A stretch of DNA of 58,719 nt from Betaproteobacteria bacterium (GTDB lineage Bacteria; Pseudomonadota; Gammaproteobacteria; Burkholderiales; SG8-39), in NCBI GenBank assembly GCA_947479645.1, contig CANKAJ010000011.1:1-58719 (forward strand), in the 5' to 3' direction. The notes under the pieces were generated by a model. That model was given only the letters and a program-made list of their open reading frames with translations, ran no database searches and had not been told where the DNA came from. This document shows, piece by piece, positions 26,400-35,135 of the stretch (position 1 is the stretch's first letter; every line of letters starts with the position of its first letter). A program made the position numbers and the translations under genes.

Positions 26400-28376
26400 T
26401 CAACAGCAGCGCATCGGAAACAACTGACCGCGGGTCAGGAAGCGCCCCTCGGCTTCGGTGGCATCTTCGGTGTTCTTCACATCGGCGGCATCCTCAATAT
26501 CGTTACGCTGCATCGGCATGCCCGATGCCAGCAACTTGGCGCGCCGCGCTTCGGTGGCCGCGCGATCGATCGCGCCGGTTTTGGCATCGAAAATCACGCC
26601 GTAGCAACCTTCGGCACGCTGCCGGGTGATGTAGCCTTCGCGCAGATCGTCCTCGATCTTGTCGATGGGACGCTCCAGCGGTATGCCGTAACCGCCACCA
26701 CCGCCCGAGCGCAGGATGTAGGCTTCGCCCGGCTTCAGGAGCCGACCCAGCACCTTGCCGCTGGGAAACTTGATTTCCGGCTCCGCCTTGATCTGCACGC
26801 CGACCTGGTTGCCGGCGCCAGGATGCCCGCCGAACAAACCCCACGGCCGGCAGTAGACGCGCTCGACCTGCGCGTTGAACATGAACTCGTGTGTGGCGCG
26901 CACTACTTTCTCCGTGCCAAGGCCGCCCTGCCATTTACCGGCGCCGGGCGAATCTTCGCGCAGTCCGTAGCGATCGACCACCACCGGATACTTCGCCTCA
27001 ACCTGCTCCAGTGGGCTGTTGTGGGTGTCGCCGTCATTGATGCAGATGGTGGCACTGGAACCATCCATGCCGTAGCGTGCACCCCAGCCGCCGCCGATCA
27101 GCCCACCATAGAGGATATAGAGCTTGCCATCCTCGGGATGATTGCCATTGATCAGCGCCGACATCAGGTCGGCGTGATGGCCGGCGATGACTCGCTGCGG
27201 AATCGCCGGCGCCAGTGCCTTGAAGATGGTGTCCACCACCGTCATCGGATAGGTCATCCAGCGGCGCATGGCCGCCGGCTTGACCGCGCTCACCACCTTG
27301 CCCAGCGGCAGGATGATTTTCAGCGGCCGGAAACTGCCTTCATTGACCGGCTTTTCCAGCGCCGAGGTCAGGCACTTGAACGCGACCTGGCAACAACCGC
27401 GGCCGGCGGCTTCGCCGGAATTGAAGAAGCCCTTGACCTGCGCGTCGACATCACTCAGGTCAATGGTCATGCCATCACCCTTCACGGTGATCTTGACGCG
27501 GATGCGGATGCGCTTGCCCGAATCGACGCCATCGTCATCCATGAACGACTCGGCCTCGTAGATGCCATCGGGAATCGAGCGCACCTGCTTGCGCGCCAGC
27601 GCCTCGCTGTGATCCATGATGGCGGCGATGCCATTGAGCACCGCCTGCGTGCCATAGCGTCCGGCCAGTTCGCTGAAACGCTTCGCACCGGTGCGCACCG
27701 CCGCCATCTGCGCGTGCAGATCGCCGATGGCGCGATCCGGAATGCGCACGTTCATCTTGATGATGCTCAACAGGTCGACATTGAGTTTGCCGGCATCGTA
27801 TATTTTCAGGATGGGTACCTGCAGCCCTTCCGAATAAATGTCGCGCGTGACAATATTGAGCGCCCCGCCGATGTCGGCCCAGTGCGCCATGCAGGCGGAG
27901 AAGGCGATCAGCCGTTTGCCATCGAAGATCGGCACCACCAGCGTGATGTGGTTGAGGTGGCTGCCGGTGAGGTAAGCGTCGTTGGTGATCAGCACGTCGC
28001 CGGGCCGCATGCCGATGTTCGTGCCGCCGCGCTCAGCATCGGGACCGTAATGCACCAGCATGGCCTTGATGGTGTCGCTGATGCCGCGGATGAAATTGGG
28101 CAGGCCGATGCCAATGGAAATAATGTCGCCGTTGGCGCCAAACAATCCGACGGTGAAGTCCTGCGCTTCGTAGATCACCATGCTGTAGGCGGTGCGCAAG
28201 AGGTTGGTCTTCATCTCCTCGGCGATGGCCACCACGCTGTTGCGCACGATCTCGGTTACCACCGGATCGGCGCGCCGGGGTGAACGAGATGACGCCGGTT
28301 TGGGAATTGACCGCCTGGCGATCGTGCGCTTATTGGCTGGCTTCGCTTTCTTCGCAGGCTTCTTTGCAATGGCCAT
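26400..28376 (-). CDS. hyuB: Hydantoinase B/oxoprolinase family protein (module 1)
   Basis: The ATG at 28376 is chosen: GGAG lies about 12 bases upstream, and the TTG at 28385 would overlap the HyuA stop. The 658-residue protein is the B component of ATP-dependent hydantoinase/5-oxoprolinase-type enzymes. Family texts are PVVTEIVRNSVVAIAEEMK (about residue 38), GDVLITNDAYLTGSHLNH near 150-167 and the glycine-rich GGGGYGIPLERP near 568. An unusual Lys/Ala/Pro/Arg-rich N-terminal tail of about 35 residues precedes the conserved start. It acts with HyuA in ATP-driven opening of a cyclic amide (or carboxylation of a ketone in relatives). Confidence 0.92.
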   Translation of the reverse strand: MAIAKKPAKKAKPANKRTIARRSIPKPASSRSPRRADPVVTEIVRNSVVAIAEEMKTNLLRTAYSMVIYEAQDFTVGLFGANGDIISIGIGLPNFIRGISDTIKAMLVHYGPDAERGGTNIGMRPGDVLITNDAYLTGSHLNHITLVVPIFDGKRLIAFSACMAHWADIGGALNIVTRDIYSEGLQVPILKIYDAGKLNVDLLSIIKMNVRIPDRAIGDLHAQMAAVRTGAKRFSELAGRYGTQAVLNGIAAIMDHSEALARKQVRSIPDGIYEAESFMDDDGVDSGKRIRIRVKITVKGDGMTIDLSDVDAQVKGFFNSGEAAGRGCCQVAFKCLTSALEKPVNEGSFRPLKIILPLGKVVSAVKPAAMRRWMTYPMTVVDTIFKALAPAIPQRVIAGHHADLMSALINGNHPEDGKLYILYGGLIGGGWGARYGMDGSSATICINDGDTHNSPLEQVEAKYPVVVDRYGLREDSPGAGKWQGGLGTEKVVRATHEFMFNAQVERVYCRPWGLFGGHPGAGNQVGVQIKAEPEIKFPSGKVLGRLLKPGEAYILRSGGGGGYGIPLERPIDKIEDDLREGYITRQRAEGCYGVIFDAKTGAIDRAATEARRAKLLASGMPMQRNDIEDAADVKNTEDATEAEGRFLTRGQLFPMRCC

Positions 28377-28381
28377 GACAC

Positions 28382-30451
28382 TCAACTCCGGGCAATGGTG
28401 ATGACAAGGTCGCCGAACCGGCTGACCTCGAGTACGTCTTTAGGAAAGACCACGGTGGTGGACGCGTATTCCTCCACCAGCGCCGGTCCCCTGATTTTCT
28501 GGCCCGGCGCCAGTTCCGTGCGGGCATACACCGGGGTAATCACATAACCCGCCGGCTCACCAAAAAAAACCTTGCGCTTCATTGCCGGCCTGGCCGGTTT
28601 GATCGCTTTTGACATCGGGCGTGCAGCGGGTTTGTCCAGTGTGCCGACCACCGAACTGTGCAGGCTGACAATCTCCGCCGGTTCCTTGGGCGCGTTGAAT
28701 CCGTAGCGCAGCATGTGCACATCGTCGAAATGCTTCTTCAGCCCCGCTCTGTCCTTCTTCTTGAACAGCGCAACCGGAAGTTCCACCGTGACCGGATGCT
28801 CCTGCCCGACGTAGCGCATGTCAGCCGCACGCGTGCACACGATGCGTTTGCGATCGCGCACATCGCGCTTCAGTAGACGCGTTCCCTCGACCTCCATGTC
28901 GGAGTAGATCCTGTCGATTTCACCAAACTCGATCTGATCAACGTGCTTGAACCAGGTGCGCACCAGATCCCAGCGCAAATCCGCCATCAGCATGCCGAAC
29001 GCGGAAAAATGCCCCGGCGATGGCGGGATGATGACCTTGGGAATACGCAATTCGCGCGCCACGATGCAGGCATGCAGCGGGCCGGCACCACCGTAGGCGA
29101 CCATGGCAAAGTCGCCAGCATCGAGGCCGCGTTCGGTGGTCACACGAGTGACCACGTGCGACATGGTGGTCGCCGCGATGCGGATGATGCCGTCAGCCGC
29201 TTCCGTCAGCGAGATGCCCATGGGTTTGGCGATGTTGTCGCGCAGTGCGCGCGTGGCCTTGTCCACATTCAGCTTCATTTCGCCGCCGAGGAAGTTGTCC
29301 GCTGACAGGCGCCCCAGGATCAGGTTGGCGTCGGTCACCGTGGGTTGCTCGCCGCCCAGGTCGTAACACACCGGCCCCGGTGCCGCGCCGGCGCTCTGCG
29401 GACCCACGCGCAGGCCACCTCCCTCCTCGATGCGCGCGATGCTGCCGCCGCCGGTGCCCACTTCCTGCGTATCAATGAGCGGGATCTGGATGGGCAGGCC
29501 TTCATCGTAGCCACCGACCATGATGTTGCCGGCCATCATCACTTCGCCATCCAGCACCACGCCGGCCTTGGCCGTGGTGCCGCCCATGTCGAAGGCAATG
29601 GCATTGCGCAAACCGAGACGATCGCACAGCGCCTTGGCACCGATCACGCCGGCCGCCGGCCCCGACTCGAGCATACGTATGCATTCGCGCTGCGCGCGCG
29701 CGACGTCGAACAATCCGCCGTTGGACTGCACCACGAAAAACGAGCCGTTGAATTTTTCGGCGACGAAGCGGTCCTGGATCTCGCCAAGATAGGTCTTGAT
29801 GCGCGGACCGATGTAGGCGTTCGCCGCCACCGTGGAAGTGCGCTCGAACTCGCGGTACTCCTTGGACAACTCGTGCGAGGCCGATACGAACATGTCCGGG
29901 CAATGCTGCTCGATCAATTGCTTGGCGCGCAATTCGTGATCGGGGTTCATGTAGGAATGAAAGAACAGGATGGCCACGGCCTCGATCTTCAGTTCACGCA
30001 ATTGCGCCGCAAGCGCAATGAGTTGCGCTTCGTCCAGCGCCTTGATCACTTCGCCACGGGCATTGATGCGTTCATTGACTTCGAAACGCAGCGAACGGCG
30101 AATCAGCGGTTGGTGTTTCTTGAAGAAAAGGTTGTAGGCTTGCGGCCGATTGACCCGGCCGATTTCGTAGATATCGCGAAAACCCTCGGTCGTCAAGAGC
30201 GCGGTTCGCGCCCCCGAGCGCTCCAGGATGGTGTTGATGGCGATGGTGGTGCCATGCAGGAACAAGCGCGTATCGCGAATCACGGTATCGGCCTTGAGCA
30301 CGCCGGTGACGATGCCGTCTACCAGTTTGTGCGGTGTGGTCAGCGTCTTGCCGTAGAAGGTCTTGCCGGAGGCTTCGTCGAAGGTAACAACATCGGTAAA
30401 GGTGCCGCCCACGTCGGCGGCAACACGGAATGAGGGTGCTTTGCTGGTCAT
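28382..30451 (-). CDS. hyuA: Hydantoinase/oxoprolinase family protein A (module 1)
   Basis: The start at 30451 (MTSKAPSFRVAADVGGTFTD) places the phosphate-1 motif DVGGTFTD at 13-20; the open frame extends 34 codons upstream without family likeness. The 689-residue product has the second ATPase motif DMGGTTAK near 287-294 and a C-terminal beta-rich domain. HyuA binds ATP and, with HyuB, hydrolyses hydantoins, 5-oxoproline or similar cyclic amides in the cytosol. The stop lies 5 bp before the HyuB start, so the two are translated together. The gene diverges from a Bug gene at 30670. Confidence 0.93.
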   Translation of the reverse strand: MTSKAPSFRVAADVGGTFTDVVTFDEASGKTFYGKTLTTPHKLVDGIVTGVLKADTVIRDTRLFLHGTTIAINTILERSGARTALLTTEGFRDIYEIGRVNRPQAYNLFFKKHQPLIRRSLRFEVNERINARGEVIKALDEAQLIALAAQLRELKIEAVAILFFHSYMNPDHELRAKQLIEQHCPDMFVSASHELSKEYREFERTSTVAANAYIGPRIKTYLGEIQDRFVAEKFNGSFFVVQSNGGLFDVARAQRECIRMLESGPAAGVIGAKALCDRLGLRNAIAFDMGGTTAKAGVVLDGEVMMAGNIMVGGYDEGLPIQIPLIDTQEVGTGGGSIARIEEGGGLRVGPQSAGAAPGPVCYDLGGEQPTVTDANLILGRLSADNFLGGEMKLNVDKATRALRDNIAKPMGISLTEAADGIIRIAATTMSHVVTRVTTERGLDAGDFAMVAYGGAGPLHACIVARELRIPKVIIPPSPGHFSAFGMLMADLRWDLVRTWFKHVDQIEFGEIDRIYSDMEVEGTRLLKRDVRDRKRIVCTRAADMRYVGQEHPVTVELPVALFKKKDRAGLKKHFDDVHMLRYGFNAPKEPAEIVSLHSSVVGTLDKPAARPMSKAIKPARPAMKRKVFFGEPAGYVITPVYARTELAPGQKIRGPALVEEYASTTVVFPKDVLEVSRFGDLVITIARS

Positions 30452-30669
30452 GTACGAAAAATCCCCGGTTTGGTCCTGGCGCAACCGACGCAAGATCGCC
30501 GGCTCACAGGCATTCTCATTATTTTCTGCCTGGCGGCAAATGCCTTCCGACATGCCTGTAAATCAGGCGCATTGGTCGACCGATTTATTGTACTGTTAAT
30601 CAGTCATGCCCATGCATTGCCATGGACAGTGGAATAATGTCGGCAAATCACTTCGAGGAGCAAGAGCCC

Positions 30670-31647
30670 ATGCGTTCATTTCCGATTGCCATTGCTGCCA
30701 TCGCGGCAATGACCTCTGCGTTGGCCCTGTGCGCGGGCAGCGCGATGGCACAGGGATTCCCGAACAAGCCCGTCCACATGATCATTCCCTTTGCAGCCGG
30801 CGGCGGTGTCGATACGACAGCACGCGTGCTCGGCGCGAAGATGGCCGACAGCATGGGGCAGCAGATCATCATGGACAATCGCCCCGGCGCCGGCGGCAAT
30901 ATCGCCACTGAAATCGTCGCCAGGGCGGCGCCCGACGGCTACAACCTCTTGATGACCACCAACGGTCACACCATCCAGCCCAGCCTGTCCAAGGTGACCT
31001 GGGACCCGGTCAAGGATTTTGCGCCCATCAGTCTGGTGGTGATTTATTCGAACGTACTCGTGGTCAATGTCAGCCTGCCGGTCAAATCGGTGCGCGAACT
31101 GATTGCGTTGGCCAAGGCCAGCCCCGGCAAACTCAACTACGGTTCCACCGGCAACGGCGGCCCGCAGAATCTGGCCGTGGAATTGTTCAAGAGCATGGCC
31201 GGCGTCAATATCGTGCATGTCCCCTATAAGGGCAATGCCCCCATGACCACGGGACTCCTGAGCGGTGAAGTGCAGATGATCATGGATACCCTCACCTCCC
31301 CCCTGCCGCACATCCGTGCCGGCAAGTTACGAGCGCTGGCAGTGACCGGCAAACGCTCACAGGTTTTTCCGGAATTGCTTCCCATCGCCGAAGCCGGCTT
31401 GCCCGGCTTTGACTATGAGGGCCTGACCGGACTGCTCGGACCGGCCGGCACGCCGCCGGCCACCGTTGCACGAATCAACACCGAGCTGGTGAAGGCACTC
31501 GCCAATACCGAAGCGCGTGAGCGCCTGATCAGCCTTGGCTACGAGCCGGTGGGCAGCACGCCCGAGCAGTTCGCCGCGCGCATCGCGTCGGACGTGGCGA
31601 AGTTCGCCAAGCTCATCAAGGAAGCGGGTATCAAGGGTGACATCTGA
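30670..31647 (+). CDS. Bug/TctC-family solute-binding protein 9
   Basis: The start at 30670 follows GAGGAG at 30655 and begins the leader MRSFPIAIAAIAAMTSALAL (cleaved near AMAQGF). The 325-residue receptor has the loop PFAAGGGVDTTAR, DNRPGAGGNIATEIVARAAP, TWDPVKDFAPISLVV, NYGSTGNGGPQNLA and HVPYKGNAPMTTGLLSG. It is divergent from the HyuAB pair (219 bp) and followed after 15 bp by an LLM-class oxidoreductase, with which it is probably co-transcribed. The ligand is unknown. Confidence 0.95.
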   Translation: MRSFPIAIAAIAAMTSALALCAGSAMAQGFPNKPVHMIIPFAAGGGVDTTARVLGAKMADSMGQQIIMDNRPGAGGNIATEIVARAAPDGYNLLMTTNGHTIQPSLSKVTWDPVKDFAPISLVVIYSNVLVVNVSLPVKSVRELIALAKASPGKLNYGSTGNGGPQNLAVELFKSMAGVNIVHVPYKGNAPMTTGLLSGEVQMIMDTLTSPLPHIRAGKLRALAVTGKRSQVFPELLPIAEAGLPGFDYEGLTGLLGPAGTPPATVARINTELVKALANTEARERLISLGYEPVGSTPEQFAARIASDVAKFAKLIKEAGIKGDI

Positions 31648-31662
31648 TCAGGCGGAGGCAAA

Positions 31663-32643
31663 TTGAAGTTCGGCATCGTTCTGTTCAACAAGGGCCCGCT
31701 TGCCAGTGGCGAGAAGATGGTCCGCATGGCGCAGCGTGCAGAGGCACTGGGTTTTGACCATGTGGTCGTTACCGAACATCTGGCCATTCCCAAGCGCGAA
31801 GGAGAGAACGACCAGTATCGCTCCGCCAAGCCGTCACAGCAGGGCATACAGGTGGTGCAGCGCAAGGGCTGGGAAGCCCTGCGCAATTATCATGAGCCGC
31901 TGCTGACGCTGATGCATCTGGCCGGACAGACAAAGCGCATCCGGCTGGGCACCAGCGTGATGATCCTGCCCTATCGCAATCCGCTGGTCACCGCGAAAAT
32001 GCTGGCCACCCTGGACGTGTTGTCGAATGGCCGCATTTTTTGCGGCATCGGCGCCGGTTGGTGGCAGGACGAATTCAACGCATTGGGCCTGGGTGATCAT
32101 TTCAAGAATCGCGGTGCCCGCACCGACGAGTACCTGCGCATATTCCGCACACTCTGGAATGATGAGAATGCCTCTTTTCACGGGCAATTTCATCAGTTCG
32201 ATGACCTGGAGTTCTCGCCCAAGCCGCAGCAACAGCCGCTGCCGATCTGGGTCGGCGGCAACAGCCAGCGCGCCATGCGCCGCGCCGCGGAACTGGGCGA
32301 TCGGTGGCACCCGCTCGCGCTGAAACGCCCCGGCCAGTTGGAACCCGATCAACTCGCGCCACTGCGACATCAGCTCGACTCACTGACGCAAGCAGCGGGA
32401 CGAGACCCGGCACAGGTCGGACTCGCCGTTCGGTGCAACGTGCGTATCAGCCAGCAAGCACGGGCGACCATGACGGGCACGCCGCAACAACTGGCCGACG
32501 ATGCCCGCCGCTACGCTGACAACGGCGTCGACAGTCTTACCTTCGATCTGCCGGGCGGCTCCTGGCAGGAAGCCATGGAGCATCTGGAGGCGATCGGCGA
32601 GCATGTAGTGGCGCAGGCTGCCTCAAAACCGAATTCAAAATGA
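31663..32643 (+). CDS. LLM-class (luciferase-like) oxidoreductase
   Basis: The 326-residue product starts at a TTG (31663) after GGAGG. It has the luciferase-like monooxygenase TIM-barrel landmarks KFGIVLFNKG at the start, HVVVTEHLAIP near 33, IRLGTSVMILPYRNPL near 92-107, GRIFCGIGAGWWQDEF near 123-138 and PIWVGGNSQRAMRRAAE near 185-201. It belongs to the subgroup often labelled F420-dependent, although in Proteobacteria FMN-dependent monooxygenases are common in this superfamily. It may oxygenate the compound bound by the preceding Bug protein. An extended palindrome follows at 32679-32778. Confidence 0.9.
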   Translation: MKFGIVLFNKGPLASGEKMVRMAQRAEALGFDHVVVTEHLAIPKREGENDQYRSAKPSQQGIQVVQRKGWEALRNYHEPLLTLMHLAGQTKRIRLGTSVMILPYRNPLVTAKMLATLDVLSNGRIFCGIGAGWWQDEFNALGLGDHFKNRGARTDEYLRIFRTLWNDENASFHGQFHQFDDLEFSPKPQQQPLPIWVGGNSQRAMRRAAELGDRWHPLALKRPGQLEPDQLAPLRHQLDSLTQAAGRDPAQVGLAVRCNVRISQQARATMTGTPQQLADDARRYADNGVDSLTFDLPGGSWQEAMEHLEAIGEHVVAQAASKPNSK

Positions 32644-32678
32644 ACTCAGGCACGAGAACAAATGCATTCAGCCAACCC

Positions 32679-32778
32679 GGAATGCACGCCAAAGCATTCC
32701 CAGTCCTCGGGTTTTGGGTGCGGATGAGGTGTATCCGCACCCAAAACCCGAGGCCGCAAGCGAAGCGCGCGAGGACTG
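32679..32778. terminator. Nested palindromes between convergent genes
   Basis: A perfect 21-bp inverted repeat lies at 32705-32725 and 32733-32753 (CCTCGGGTTTTGGGTGCGGAT and its complement, 7-base loop). It is framed by CAGTCCTCG (32701) and CGAGGACTG (32770-32778). Just upstream, GGAATGC (32679) pairs with GCATTCC (32694). It lies between the LLM gene (plus) and a Bug gene (minus) ending at 32839, so it is well placed as a two-way terminator. Its perfection suggests it is recent or selected. Confidence 0.6.
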
Positions 32779-32838
32779 CCGTACATGCCCTCTGGGCAAA
32801 CCTTCAAGCTTCATGTTGAAGCCGGTTCCAAATTCGTT

Positions 32839-33831
32839 TCACTCCTCGATCTTGATGTTGGCCGCCTTGACCAACTTGGTCCACTTCTGACGCTCAGTCG
32901 TCATGAACCCGCCGAATTGCTCAGGCGTCATTCCCGGCGGTTCGGCACCGGTCTTGGCCAGCAGTCCCTTGAGTTCGGCTTGTGCCAGCGCACGATTGAT
33001 CTCGGCATTCAGTCGGGCGACGACAGCACGCGGTGTGCCGGCCGGCGCGAGCACACCGTACCAGGTGCCCGCAGCAAAGCCCGGCAAGCCGGCCTCGGAC
33101 ATGGTCGGCAGGTCCGGCGCAATGGGTGAACGCTTGCTGCCCGTGGTGGCGAGCACGAACAATTTGCCTGCGGCGACGTGCTGCTGCACCACGTTGATGC
33201 CGATGAAGGTCATTTCGATGCGGCCGGCGAGCAGGTCGGTCACCATGGGCCCGACCCCCTTGTAGGCCACATGCACGCTTTTGGTTTTTGCGATGTCGTC
33301 GAACAGTTCGCCGGCCAGATGCGGCGCGCCACCGACGCCGGAGGATCCGTATTTGAGCTTGCCCGGATTGGCGCGCGCCACGGCAATCAGTTCCTTCAGC
33401 GTCTTGGCTCCGGCCGCAGGATGCACGATCAGCGAGAACGGGCTGTCGACGATCAGCGCCACCGGCAGGAAGTCGCGATCGGTGTCGTACTTGAGATTGG
33501 GATTGACCGCCGGGCCGATGGTCATCACGCCGGCGGAGCCGAACAGCAGGGTGTAACCGTCAGCTGCGGAATGCTGAACCGCTTCGGCACCGATGGCACC
33601 ATTGGCGCCGCCACGGTTGTCGATGAGGATGGGTTGTCCCAATGCCTCGGTCAATTTCGCGCCCAGTGGGCGCGCGAAATAATCCGCGCCACCGCCCGGC
33701 GCGAACGGAACGACCAGCTTGATGGGCTTGTCAGGATAGGTCTGTGCCTGTGCAACCGGCACAGACGCGATGGCGGCCAGCAGGCACAGGCTGCGCACCG
33801 CCAGCCGGATGGATGAATGTTCGCGTCTCAT
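32839..33831 (-). CDS. Bug/TctC-family solute-binding protein 10
   Basis: The start at 33831 follows GCGGAGATC and opens a leader (MRREHSSIRLAVRSLCLLAA..., cleaved near VAQAQT); the frame is open to 34146 but that part is not coding-like. The 330-residue receptor has the loop PFAPGGGADYFAR, DNRGGANGAIGAEAVQHSA, PDGYTLLFGSAGVM and HVAYKGVGPMVTDLLAG. It is divergent from the next Bug gene at 34034 (202-bp spacer), the second such pair in the window. No enzyme gene adjoins it on its own strand downstream. Confidence 0.95.
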   Translation of the reverse strand: MRREHSSIRLAVRSLCLLAAIASVPVAQAQTYPDKPIKLVVPFAPGGGADYFARPLGAKLTEALGQPILIDNRGGANGAIGAEAVQHSAADGYTLLFGSAGVMTIGPAVNPNLKYDTDRDFLPVALIVDSPFSLIVHPAAGAKTLKELIAVARANPGKLKYGSSGVGGAPHLAGELFDDIAKTKSVHVAYKGVGPMVTDLLAGRIEMTFIGINVVQQHVAAGKLFVLATTGSKRSPIAPDLPTMSEAGLPGFAAGTWYGVLAPAGTPRAVVARLNAEINRALAQAELKGLLAKTGAEPPGMTPEQFGGFMTTERQKWTKLVKAANIKIEE

Positions 33832-34033
33832 GGGCAATGATCTCCGCAATGCAAGTCGACAACACAGAGCCACCTGGTTCAAACGCGCGCCATCGCGCGT
33901 CATGTCACCCCGGTGACATTTGAATTGCGGTATTGTATTCGCTGACGCCAATGCATGGCGCGAACCCGGCATGCATTGCCACCCGGCGGCAACCGCCGGT
34001 ACAAAAACGATCGACCACAGGAGGAATTCGAAC

Positions 34034-35017
34034 ATGCGCCTCAGATCCGCATTGGCAATCGCATCAACCCTGTCGCTTTTCCTGCCGGCATCGACGCTGG
34101 CGCAAGGCGGTGCCGACGCGTTCGCCGCGAAGCCGGTCGTCGTCATCGCGCCCTATGAACCGGGCGGCCCCATCGACATCGAAGCCCGCATGTACACGAA
34201 GAAAGCCTTCGAACTGACCGGTCAGCAATACATCATCGAATACAAGACCGGCGCCTCGACCCGTATCGGCGTCGGTTACGTGGCCAAGGCGGCTCCGGAC
34301 GGGCACACACTGCTGCTCACCAATACCAGCATCACCATATTTCCGGTCCTCTACAAGAACCTGCCCTTCGATCCCATCAAGGACCTGATCCCACTGTCCC
34401 AGATGAGCAAGAAGACCAATGTATTCCTGGCGCATCCCGCCTTCCCGCCCAGAACCTTCCGGGACTATATCGATTACGCCAGGGCCAATCCGGGCAAGGT
34501 CAATTACGGCATGCTGGGCGCCGGCAGCAGCAGCCATCTGGCCGGCGCATGGCTGGAATCCCTGACCAATACCAAGGTCAATTACATCCCCTACAAAGGC
34601 ACCGCTCCGGAGATCGTCGATCTCACCGCGGGCCGCATCGACGTGACGACTTCAGCGCTGATCGCAGTCCTGCCGATGATCAGGACAGGAAAGATCCGCG
34701 CGCTGGCCATCGTCACCGACACCCGATCCGGCGTTCTTCCCGATGTGCCCCTCGCCTCGGAGATGGGCGTGCCGGAATTTGTCGACTCGAACTGGTCCGG
34801 ATTCTTCGCTCCCAGGGGAACGCCCGCTCCGATCATCAGCCGCCTGAACGAACTGTTCACCCGGGTGGCCAGATCGCCCGATGTCATCAGCGCCGCCGAT
34901 GCGCTGGGCAACATCATGGTCGGCAGCACGCCGGCGCAATTCGCGAAGCTCGTCATCGACGACACTGTGCGCTGGCAGAAACTGGTGAAGGACCGCGGGA
35001 TCGTGCTGGAGGAATGA
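34034..35017 (+). CDS. Bug/TctC-family solute-binding protein 11
   Basis: The ATG at 34034 follows AGGAGG and begins the leader MRLRSALAIASTLSLFLPAS (cleaved near TLAQGG). The 327-residue receptor has a slightly longer N-terminal linker (GGADAFAAKPVVV) and the loop PYEPGGPIDIEAR with a Glu. KTGASTRIGVGYVAKAAP replaces the usual glycine-rich DNRxGAGG, a clear departure from most neighbours. FPPRTFRDYIDYARANPG and YIPYKGTAPEIVDLTAG follow. It converges on the M81 metallopeptidase gene, 118 bp apart. Confidence 0.95.
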   Translation: MRLRSALAIASTLSLFLPASTLAQGGADAFAAKPVVVIAPYEPGGPIDIEARMYTKKAFELTGQQYIIEYKTGASTRIGVGYVAKAAPDGHTLLLTNTSITIFPVLYKNLPFDPIKDLIPLSQMSKKTNVFLAHPAFPPRTFRDYIDYARANPGKVNYGMLGAGSSSHLAGAWLESLTNTKVNYIPYKGTAPEIVDLTAGRIDVTTSALIAVLPMIRTGKIRALAIVTDTRSGVLPDVPLASEMGVPEFVDSNWSGFFAPRGTPAPIISRLNELFTRVARSPDVISAADALGNIMVGSTPAQFAKLVIDDTVRWQKLVKDRGIVLEE

Positions 35018-35135
35018 GCGCCGGCCGGCTGAATGTCACCATCGGAATGTTGCGCTCACCAAGCATGACGGGCAGCGCGCGGTGTCACCACTGCGAAACG
35101 AATACGCGATTGCCCCCTTGTTTACGGGCGACCCT

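Noticed and set aside
26823..28283. A 486-codon plus-strand open frame
   Set aside because: It is the antisense shadow of HyuB; the minus strand has full HyuB motifs.
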